Positions 1 to 6,011 of a stretch of 7,088 bases of DNA are shown piece by piece. The translations under genes and the position numbers were made by a program. Source of the stretch: an uncultured Collinsella sp. Its GTDB lineage: Bacteria > Actinomycetota > Coriobacteriia > Coriobacteriales > Coriobacteriaceae. The stretch is from assembly GCA_902495525.1 (NCBI GenBank), contig CABUXL010000081.1:1-7088 (forward strand), in the 5' to 3' direction. The notes below the pieces were generated by a model that saw nothing but the letters and a program-made list of their open reading frames with translations, ran no database searches and was not told the DNA's origin. Positions within the stretch are counted from its first letter, which is position 1. Every line of letters begins with the position of its first letter.

Positions 1-2221
1 AGACGGCGAGGTCGACGCCGTCATCATGAACGACACCATTTCGTCGTCCGATGCGTCGCCCATGTTCTACGTAGGCTCGAGCGACTACTATTTTGCCGTC
101 CCCAAAAGCCGCCCCGATCTGATGAACGACATCAACTCGGCCATGGCGGCAATCAACCGCACCAACCCGCGCTACAACGATGAAGTCAAATCCAACTACT
201 CGGCGCAAAATAGCGGATCCGCATCACTTACCAACTCCGAACGGTCGTGGCTCACGGCCAATAACAACACGCTTACACTTGGTTATCTCAACAACAATCT
301 CCCCTTCTGCAACCAAGATGCAAACGGAGAAATGGAAGGGTCACTCGTCTCACTCGTTACGACGCTCCACGACAAATTTGGCATTACCGTACACACGCTC
401 GCTTTTTCAAGCAACCAGCAAATGACGGAAGCGCTCTCAAAGGGAAATATCGACATCGCCCTACCGGCATTTCGCGACTACTGGCTTGCCGAGCAAATGG
501 GGACCGTTCAATCGATTTCGATGGGAACGATCTCTCTTACCGCCATCCACGCCACCAGCGATCTCAACAAGGATCTCCGCAATATCTGTTGCACAGGGTT
601 TTCCATCGTCAACCGCAGCGAATTAAAAACTATGTTTCCAAATGCAAATGTAACCGAGTATCCGTCTGCAGACGACATGCTTTCTGCCCTTAAGGACGGA
701 AGATCAAGCTGCATCGTTGTTCCCAACGCACGGCTGGAAACCATCCGAGATAGCTACGATATCAGAGACTACGAGATACAGGAACTCTCACGCACGGCCG
801 AACTCTCTTGCCTTATGCAACGCGGAAATCCCGAATTATTGAGTATCGTCAACAAGGGCATCATCAACGCCGGAGAATCGCTTTCTGCGAGCAATTATTC
901 CTCTACGTCGTATAGCGCACAGGAATCAGACGCGTTCAGGTTTATATATCGTCATCGCAGCTCGATTGTCGTCATCATCGTCGGTGTACTGTTGACTGGG
1001 GTAGCGGTTCTAACCTGGGCCCTGCAGCAAGCCAGAGTAGAGCAAAACAAGGCACTCGCCGCCAATGCGGCCAAAACGGCCTTTCTCGCCCGCATGAGCC
1101 ATGATATCCGCACGCCGCTCAACGGCATTCTGGGGCTCATCGAAATTGAAGAATTGCACGAAGACGATGTCGATGCCGCCCGTAAAAACCGAGCCAAGGC
1201 GCGAATCGCCGCCAACCATCTGCTCTCACTCATCAACGACATTCTAGAAATGGGCAGGATTGAAAATGGTGAGCTAACGCTTGAGCATGTCTCATTTAAC
1301 CTCGAAGATCTCTGCAACGATGCAATTGTGCTGTGCAAGCTCCGCGCTTCCGATCGCAATATTACGATGCAGGATCAAAGCGCACATCCCCTCTGCAATC
1401 CACATGTAATGGGAAGCCCCACTCATGTACGTCAGATTATCATTAACCTGCTCGACAACAGCATCAAGTACAACAAAGATGGCGGAACTGTCACTTTTAC
1501 ATCGCAGATTAAACCGATCGATGATAGCCGAGTACTCTTTTGCTTTAACGTCTCGGACACCGGCATCGGCATGTCGCCCGAGTTTCTTAAGCACATCTAC
1601 GAACCGTTTGCCCAAGAGGGCAACGATGCCCGCAGTAAATTTCAGGGAACTGGCATGGGCATGCCGATCGTCAAATCACTTGTCGACGCCATGGGGGGAA
1701 CAATCGAGGTAACGAGTGAGCTTGGAACTGGATCGACATTTTACGTTCGGATCCCACTCGCTATCGATAAGTGTCCTCAGATTCAAACACAGACGGATGT
1801 GAGGGCGCCCAAGGTCTCACTGACCGGCATGAGCGTGCTACTTGCCGAAGACAACCAGCTCAATGCCGAAATTGCCCAGGCCCTGCTCGAAAGCGAAGGC
1901 ATCATCGTAACTCGCGCCGCCGACGGCAAAGAAGCGGTCGAACTATACACTAGTCGTCCCGCCGGCAGCTTCGATGCGATCCTGATGGACATCATGATGC
2001 CGGGTATGGATGGCTACGAGGCAACTCGCGCGATTCGTCTGAGCGAGAAGGCCGATGCAGCCGACATCCCCATCATCGCGCTCACCGCCAATGCCTTTGC
2101 CGAGGACGCCAAGGCGGCACACGATGCCGGCATGAACGCCCATCTGCCCAAACCGCTCGACTTTAACAAGCTCAAAAGCATGCTCGCCCGCATCAAGCAA
2201 AACGGAACAGTTTCGCTATAG
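1..2221 (+). CDS. Hybrid histidine kinase A with fused solute-binding sensor domains (BvgS/EvgS-like), 5' end outside the window
   Basis: This is a membrane sensor kinase that should autophosphorylate on His and pass the phosphate to its own receiver. The frame is open to the left edge (first full codon at 2). The ATG at 26 lies inside a solute-binding fold (upstream codons read DGEVDAVI, typical of that fold) and has no ribosome site, so it is internal. Numbering residues from that ATG: residues 1 to about 60 are the end of a first SBP_bac_3-like domain; about 80-300 are a second one (TLTLGYLNNNLPF at its start, NIDIALPAFRDYW inside); 313-333 form a membrane helix; HisKA has H359 in MSHDIRTPLNG; HATPase_c has N478, D511 in DTGIGMS and GTGMGMP at 541-547; the receiver has E608/D609, phospho-acceptor D655 in LMDIMMPGMDG and K709. 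There is no HAMP, PAS, HPt or output domain; only about 25 residues join the membrane helix to H359. The ligand is unknown; amino acids or similar small solutes are typical of the fold. The family call is firm. Confidence 0.93.
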   Translation, partial: DGEVDAVIMNDTISSSDASPMFYVGSSDYYFAVPKSRPDLMNDINSAMAAINRTNPRYNDEVKSNYSAQNSGSASLTNSERSWLTANNNTLTLGYLNNNLPFCNQDANGEMEGSLVSLVTTLHDKFGITVHTLAFSSNQQMTEALSKGNIDIALPAFRDYWLAEQMGTVQSISMGTISLTAIHATSDLNKDLRNICCTGFSIVNRSELKTMFPNANVTEYPSADDMLSALKDGRSSCIVVPNARLETIRDSYDIRDYEIQELSRTAELSCLMQRGNPELLSIVNKGIINAGESLSASNYSSTSYSAQESDAFRFIYRHRSSIVVIIVGVLLTGVAVLTWALQQARVEQNKALAANAAKTAFLARMSHDIRTPLNGILGLIEIEELHEDDVDAARKNRAKARIAANHLLSLINDILEMGRIENGELTLEHVSFNLEDLCNDAIVLCKLRASDRNITMQDQSAHPLCNPHVMGSPTHVRQIIINLLDNSIKYNKDGGTVTFTSQIKPIDDSRVLFCFNVSDTGIGMSPEFLKHIYEPFAQEGNDARSKFQGTGMGMPIVKSLVDAMGGTIEVTSELGTGSTFYVRIPLAIDKCPQIQTQTDVRAPKVSLTGMSVLLAEDNQLNAEIAQALLESEGIIVTRAADGKEAVELYTSRPAGSFDAILMDIMMPGMDGYEATRAIRLSEKADAADIPIIALTANAFAEDAKAAHDAGMNAHLPKPLDFNKLKSMLARIKQNGTVSL

Positions 2222-2250
2222 TTTGTGCCCAACTGCCATGCACAGTTAGA

Positions 2251-2256
2251 AAGGAA
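2251..2256 (+). promoter_or_regulatory. Ribosome binding site of the Nim-like gene
   Basis: AAGGAA ends 7 bases before the ATG at 2264. It favours that start over the in-frame GTG at 2225, which lies 3 bases after the kinase A stop, has no purine-rich site of its own and would add 13 residues not expected in the family. Confidence 0.7.
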
Positions 2257-2263
2257 GCCGACG

Positions 2264-2743
2264 ATGTTTAGACCCTTACGCCGAAAGAAACGTGCCATCA
2301 CCGACAAGGAGGCGCGCGAGCTGCTGGCCACCTGTAAGCGCGGCGTCTTTGCCGTTAACGGCGATGATGGATACCCATACGCCATTCCCGTCAACTACTT
2401 CTTTGACACCGAGCACGACAAGATTTATTTCCATGGCGCCAAGGCTGGCCACAAGGTCGATTCGCTCAAGCGTGACGATAAAGTCTGCTTTACCGTGTAC
2501 GGCAACGAGTGGTACAAGGACGACGACTGGGCTCCCTACGTTATGAGCACCGTGGTCTTTGGCCGTTGCCGCCTGGTAAACGAGACGCCTTCGTTTATCG
2601 AGGACAAAGTCCGCCAGTTAGCGCTTAAGTACTACCCTTCTGCCGAAGAAGTCGAAGAGGAAATCGCCAAAGGCATCAAGGGCGTCCAGCTCTATGAGAT
2701 TTCGATTGAGCACCTTTGCGGCAAGCAGATTCATGAAAAGTAG
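2264..2743 (+). CDS. NimA-like flavin-binding protein of the pyridoxamine 5'-phosphate oxidase family
   Basis: This is a cytoplasmic protein of 159 residues with the split-barrel PNPOx/Nim fold. Family members bind FMN or related cofactors; some (NimA-type) reduce 5-nitroimidazoles to inactive amines, while many have unknown physiological substrates. The sequence shows the usual order: a basic N-terminus (RPLRRKKRAIT, 3-13), a helix, then GYPYAIPVNYFFD (36-48) and IYFHGAKAGHK (54-64). H57 sits where Nim proteins have the conserved His of their FHGAxxG-like motif. The C-terminus (LYEISIEHLCGKQ) also fits the family and the length is typical. The gene lies 42 bases after kinase A on the same strand with no convincing promoter between them, so cotranscription is plausible. 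A strong hairpin follows 27 bases after the stop. The family call is good; drug resistance should not be assumed, because most chromosomal homologues are untested. It could equally be a general flavin reductase or heme/F420-type binder of the same fold. Confidence 0.88.
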   Translation: MFRPLRRKKRAITDKEARELLATCKRGVFAVNGDDGYPYAIPVNYFFDTEHDKIYFHGAKAGHKVDSLKRDDKVCFTVYGNEWYKDDDWAPYVMSTVVFGRCRLVNETPSFIEDKVRQLALKYYPSAEEVEEEIAKGIKGVQLYEISIEHLCGKQIHEK

Positions 2744-2770
2744 GCCCATAAGCAGATCTTGCACATAGCG

Positions 2771-2810
2771 ATATGGCCCGGTTCCAACCAACAGTGGAGC
2801 CGGGCCATAT
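2771..2810 (+). terminator. Strong hairpin between convergent genes, probable transcription terminator
   Basis: A 15-base left arm (2771-2785, ATATGGCCCGGTTCC) pairs with a 15-base right arm (2796-2810, GGAGCCGGGCCATAT) around a 10-base loop. In RNA of the + strand every pair is Watson-Crick except one U-G wobble; in RNA of the - strand that position becomes a C-A mismatch. The hairpin sits 27 bases after the Nim-like stop and 2 bases beyond the kinase B stop, so it can serve both converging transcripts but fits the rightward one better. No U-tract follows on either side, so it is not a textbook intrinsic terminator; termination aided by factors or protection of 3' ends are alternatives. Confidence 0.65.
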
Positions 2811-2812
2811 GC

Positions 2813-5005
2813 TTACGAAGCGTCGGCGGCTATGTGCGCAAGCGCCTCAACGAGATCCTGAGAACTCACGGGTTTGCTCAGATGCGCGTTCATGCCCGCC
2901 TCGCGCGAAAGCCTACGGTCGTCGGCAAAGGCATTGGCGCTCACGGCGATAATCGGCGTGGTCGCGGCGTCCTCGCGATCGAGCGCTCGAATCTGACGCG
3001 TGGCCTCAAGGCCATCGATGCCGGGCATCATGATGTCCATCAATACCACGTCGTACTCGTGCGGCGCACTCGCGGCAAACGTCTCGACGGCAGACTCGCC
3101 ATCTTTGACATGTGTCACGACGGCACCGGCGCGGTCGAGCGTAAACTGTGCGATCTCGGCATTCAGGTCGTTATCCTCTACGAGCAAAACGCGCAGGCCC
3201 TGGAGCACGTCGCTGTCGCCTGCATCCACGCGAACTGCCTGGGGAATCTCGGAACTCTTGCACTTCTCAAACGGCAGGCAAATGGTAAACGTCGTCCCCT
3301 GCCCCAAGGCGCTCGTAAAGCTCATGGTTCCGCCCATAAGCTCGACCAACTGCTTGGCAATAGACGCGCCCAGGCCAGTTCCCGATGAAGCACCTTCCAC
3401 CTGTTGTTCCTCGCGGCTGAACGGCTCGTAGAGGTGCTGTTGAAACTCCTCGCTCATGCCAATGCCGTTATCGGCGATCGTGTATTCATAGACGGGGACA
3501 CCGTCCACCGGCTCCACCTCGCGGCATGTCAGGCGAACATAGCCGCCCTGGCGGTTGTACTTGACGGCATTACCGGCAATATTGAGCAACAGGCGCTTGA
3601 GGTGCGTCACGCTCACCCGGGCATAGGGATGATCAAGAGTCCGTTGGTCGCAGATAATTGTCACCAGGCGCTCCTCGGCTTGGCGCTCCAGAATATCGCA
3701 CACCTCACGGTTGAGGGCCACCATATCTGTAGGCACGAGATTCAGGTCGACCTGCCCGCTCTCCAAGCGGCTCATATCGAGTGCCTCGTTCGCAAGGTCG
3801 AGCAGCAGTCCCGACGCCGTCCAGATCTTTGAGCGGCACTCAGTCTGCTTTTGCAAGTCGTCCGCGTTGGCATTGCCCACCTCGACCATACCGCGAATGC
3901 CGTTGATGGGCGTGCGCAGGTCGTGACTCATGCGACGCAGGAACTCCGTCTTTGCAGAGTTGGCAGACGAAGCTTCGCGCGCCGCTTTTGCCAGCTTGTC
4001 GCCATAGTTGCGCTCCTGCTGCAACAGGTCGGCAAAGCGTTGGCTCTCGGCGCGGCGGCGCACCAACACAACAGTGGCTATAACACCGCCGTAGAGTGCC
4101 AACACACTGGCAACAACAGCGGCAACAACCTCAAAGTAACGCTGCGCGGGAGCATAGGTGTACACGTAAAAATCGCGCGCTTTACCAAATGTGCCCAGAT
4201 ACCACTCACCGCTGTCGTTGACCAACCTGACCTTACCAGCCAGGCAACGCTCCTTAATGCCGTTGACAACGATGGCATCCGTCGCAGGCAAATCGAACAC
4301 GCCTGACACGGCGGGCTCAACAGCGTTGGTCGCAACGACCTTACCGTCGTTTTCAATCACGATGTTACCGCTATCGATGGTCTCATAACCATCGAGCAAG
4401 CTCTGCAACTTGAGCGTATTGCTCGCGACCGCCTTGGCGCTCTGGTGCCTCACCGCGACAACGATGCCCTCACCGTCCCGCCGGGCCACGCAGCCAATGT
4501 CTGCGACCGAATCGTCCGCAAGCGTAATGCGAGCGGTATAGGACTTAAGCGGATGGGCCGCCACCTCAAGCACGGGCGCTTCTTTCAGATAGGAAACGAG
4601 CGACTCGTAGCCCACGTCTTCCGTCGAGGACTCGGACACCAAGTTGCCCGATGCGTCCGTCACGATCAGCGCTGTCACGTTGAACTGGTCGGCATACTGC
4701 TCCAGCGTGGCGTTATCCACCGAGCCGTCGCGCTCTATATCGCGCGCGGTCTCTCCGGCAATCTCCATAACGCGAATCAGGTTTTTGGTCGCATAGGCGT
4801 TGTTGAACGCGTCGTAGGAAAGGCTCTGCGTCGCCACGTAATCGACAACGTCGGCAAAGCGCTGCTCGGCCTGAGCTGTCGTGTAGGCGTAGCTCGTCAC
4901 GCCGGCAACAATCGAGAGCGCTATCCCCAACAGGACGACGATGAGCCATTCCCGTGCCGAACGATCGCCCCGCTCCTGAGCGGTGTGATCGGACGCATCA
5001 ATCAT
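2813..5005 (-). CDS. Hybrid histidine kinase B with a two-pass extracytoplasmic sensor and C-terminal receiver
   Basis: This is a membrane sensor kinase of 730 residues that appears complete. Layout: membrane helix 1 at about 21-41; an extracellular region of about 250 residues (42-290) whose stretch LIVTDASGNLV (113-123) suggests a Cache/PAS-like sensor, though I cannot assign it to a family; membrane helix 2 at about 291-315; a charged, helical linker (316-355); HisKA with H361 in MSHDLRTPINGI; HATPase_c with N475/N479, D512 in DNGIGMS and GTGLGAS at 542-548; and a receiver with E610/D611, D657 in LMDIMMPGIDG, S689 and K711. All catalytic residues are present. There is no HAMP, HPt or DNA-binding domain, so phosphate must pass to an HPt or regulator elsewhere. 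The ATG at 5005 overlaps the TGA of the upstream lipoprotein gene as ATGA and has GGAGG 7 bases upstream, indicating translational coupling. It is convergent with kinase A, and their receivers are clearly related. Confidence 0.94.
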   Translation of the reverse strand: MIDASDHTAQERGDRSAREWLIVVLLGIALSIVAGVTSYAYTTAQAEQRFADVVDYVATQSLSYDAFNNAYATKNLIRVMEIAGETARDIERDGSVDNATLEQYADQFNVTALIVTDASGNLVSESSTEDVGYESLVSYLKEAPVLEVAAHPLKSYTARITLADDSVADIGCVARRDGEGIVVAVRHQSAKAVASNTLKLQSLLDGYETIDSGNIVIENDGKVVATNAVEPAVSGVFDLPATDAIVVNGIKERCLAGKVRLVNDSGEWYLGTFGKARDFYVYTYAPAQRYFEVVAAVVASVLALYGGVIATVVLVRRRAESQRFADLLQQERNYGDKLAKAAREASSANSAKTEFLRRMSHDLRTPINGIRGMVEVGNANADDLQKQTECRSKIWTASGLLLDLANEALDMSRLESGQVDLNLVPTDMVALNREVCDILERQAEERLVTIICDQRTLDHPYARVSVTHLKRLLLNIAGNAVKYNRQGGYVRLTCREVEPVDGVPVYEYTIADNGIGMSEEFQQHLYEPFSREEQQVEGASSGTGLGASIAKQLVELMGGTMSFTSALGQGTTFTICLPFEKCKSSEIPQAVRVDAGDSDVLQGLRVLLVEDNDLNAEIAQFTLDRAGAVVTHVKDGESAVETFAASAPHEYDVVLMDIMMPGIDGLEATRQIRALDREDAATTPIIAVSANAFADDRRLSREAGMNAHLSKPVSSQDLVEALAHIAADAS

Positions 5006-5868
5006 GACAGGCCCTCCACATTCAAAAACGGCGAAGGGTCATCAAAGTACTTTGACACCAGGCGTTCCATGGTGCCATCGGCAAGCATTTCTTGATAGGC
5101 ATGGGTGAGCTTAACGTCAATGCCGCGTGTGTCGTTGATATCGAAAGCGGTGCCCAACCCAACCTCCAGCAGCGGCTCAGACAGAATGCGATACGTCACG
5201 CCATAGTCTTTTTCGTAAGTAAGCAGCGAGGACTCATGCGCGGCGATGGCATCAACCAGGCCCTCGACGAGCGCCGGGTTCAGGTACGAGCGGTCCGAAA
5301 AGCTGTAGAGCTCCTTGATCTGCGGAACGTTTTCACTGGTACGATTGAGCAGAATCGACTCGGGCTTGGTGGTGGACTGGACCGCCACGACCTTACCCTC
5401 AAGGTCGGCGAGCGTGTAGATATCGCTCTCGGGATCGACCGCGACCACCTGGCGGCTCGCAAGGTACGGGCCGGCCCAGCGATACTCGCTTTCGCGACCC
5501 GTCATACTAAAGCTACCCATGACGCAATCGAGCTCGCCGCTCGCCAGCAGCTCTTTCTTCTTTTCCCAGTCGATCAGCTGGTACTTTGGCTTGTAACCAA
5601 TGCGGCCCAAAGCCTCGGTCAAAATCTCGACATCCAGGCCGACAATATCGCCGTACTCGTCGCTATACACAAACGGTGGATAGAGATCGCTGCCAACGTT
5701 GAGCGTCTTAAGGTTGTCCTCTTTGACGTCTTCGGCTGGGCCTTCTACTGCAGACGTCGGGGTTCCGTCATTCGATCCAAAACAGCCAGCTATCGCTACG
5801 ACAAAGGCGCCCACCACTGCAAGCGCAACAAACAACGATATGGCGACCGAGCGACGAGGCCTTTTCAT
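5002..5868 (-). CDS. Solute-binding lipoprotein, SBP_bac_3 family, coupled to kinase B
   Basis: This is an extracytoplasmic binding protein of 288 residues anchored by lipid to the outer face of the membrane. The N-terminus is a lipoprotein signal: basic KRPRR, a hydrophobic run from about 8 to 27, and a lipobox IAGC with the modified Cys at 29. A flexible acidic linker (30-52) follows, then the type-3 binding fold: TLNVGSDLYPPFVY (55-68), GLDVEIL (77-83), SGELDCVMGSFSMTGRE (110-126) with R125 where family members bind the ligand carboxylate, and AGPY (132-135). The ligand is probably an amino acid or related solute, but the specificity cannot be read. The ATG at 5868 is preferred because it begins the signal peptide and has GGAG 4 bases upstream; an in-frame ATG at 5940 would add 24 non-signal residues and cover the probable promoter. 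No permease or ATPase gene is adjacent; the partner gene is kinase B, overlapping by 4 bases. A sensory role beside the kinase is therefore more likely than transport (inference); use of a remote ABC permease is possible. Confidence 0.9.
   Translation of the reverse strand: MKRPRRSVAISLFVALAVVGAFVVAIAGCFGSNDGTPTSAVEGPAEDVKEDNLKTLNVGSDLYPPFVYSDEYGDIVGLDVEILTEALGRIGYKPKYQLIDWEKKKELLASGELDCVMGSFSMTGRESEYRWAGPYLASRQVVAVDPESDIYTLADLEGKVVAVQSTTKPESILLNRTSENVPQIKELYSFSDRSYLNPALVEGLVDAIAAHESSLLTYEKDYGVTYRILSEPLLEVGLGTAFDINDTRGIDVKLTHAYQEMLADGTMERLVSKYFDDPSPFLNVEGLS
5013..5017 (-). promoter_or_regulatory. Ribosome binding site of kinase B, inside the lipoprotein gene
   Basis: GGAGG (CCTCC on the + strand) lies 7 bases before the kinase B ATG at 5005, within the last codons of the solute-binding lipoprotein. 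Together with the ATGA overlap it fixes the kinase start and points to coupled translation of receptor and kinase. Confidence 0.75.
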
Positions 5869-5908
5869 CGAGCTCCAGACAATCCTGTTTACAGACTCAA
5901 TTTCAAAG

Positions 5909-5940
5909 ATAATAGCAGACAAAGCCGCGCTCGCGCTCAA
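5909..5940 (-). promoter_or_regulatory. Probable extended -10 promoter of the lipoprotein-kinase B operon
   Basis: Read on the - strand, TGCTATTAT (5917 down to 5909) is an extended -10 element: TGn followed by TATTAT, 5 of 6 matches to TATAAT. TTGAGC (5940-5935) resembles a -35 element with 4 of 6 matches, but the 20-base spacing is long, so activity would rest mainly on the extended -10. Initiation near 5902 would give a leader of about 34 bases before the ATG at 5868. The stretch is AT-rich against its surroundings, and it lies after a hairpin that probably ends the upstream gene. Confidence 0.45.
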
Positions 5941-5960
5941 TGGCTACAGACGCTTTACCC

Positions 5961-6000
5961 ATACGGGGCCTTCCAGCCAACCTGGCAGACAGCCCCGCAT
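5961..6000 (-). terminator. Hairpin after the C-S lyase gene, possible terminator
   Basis: On the - strand, ATGCGGGGC (6000-5992) pairs with GCCCCGTAT (5969-5961) to give 9 pairs including one G-U wobble. The 22-base loop can form a small inner stem (CCAG with CTGG). It begins 11 bases after the lyase stop codon. On the + strand the wobble becomes an A-C mismatch, so the structure suits the leftward transcript. No U-tract follows, so it may be a weak terminator, an attenuating element, or a 3'-end stabiliser that permits read-through into the lipoprotein gene. Confidence 0.45.
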
Positions 6001-6011
6001 GCAGCGCTCAC

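Noticed and set aside
1640..1670. Met substitutions in the kinase A G2 box (GTGMGMP) as a sign of an inactive kinase
   Set aside because: Gly positions are intact, and Met in place of Leu is common in active kinases of this type; N478, D511 and H359 are all present.
2225..2263. GTG at 2225 as the start of the Nim-like gene
   Set aside because: It has no ribosome site and adds 13 residues; the ATG at 2264 has AAGGAA at good spacing and matches the family N-terminus.
2222..2263. A promoter for the Nim-like gene in the gap after kinase A
   Set aside because: No pair of -35 and -10 elements with acceptable spacing was found in the 42 bases.
2014..2394. A 126-codon open frame on the - strand bridging kinase A and the Nim-like gene
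   Set aside because: It is antisense to two supported genes and has no recognisable motif.
2759..3388. A 209-codon open frame on the + strand opposite the kinase B receiver, running through the terminator hairpin
   Set aside because: It is antisense to an intact receiver domain and would require translation through a 15-pair hairpin; no family is recognisable.
4445..5095. A 216-codon open frame on the + strand across the start of kinase B
   Set aside because: It is antisense to the kinase B sensor and the lipoprotein end; its composition is Arg/His/Gly-rich, as expected of a shadow frame.
5869..5940. ATG at 5940 as the start of the lipoprotein
   Set aside because: The added 24 residues would precede a proper lipoprotein signal peptide and span a likely extended -10 promoter.
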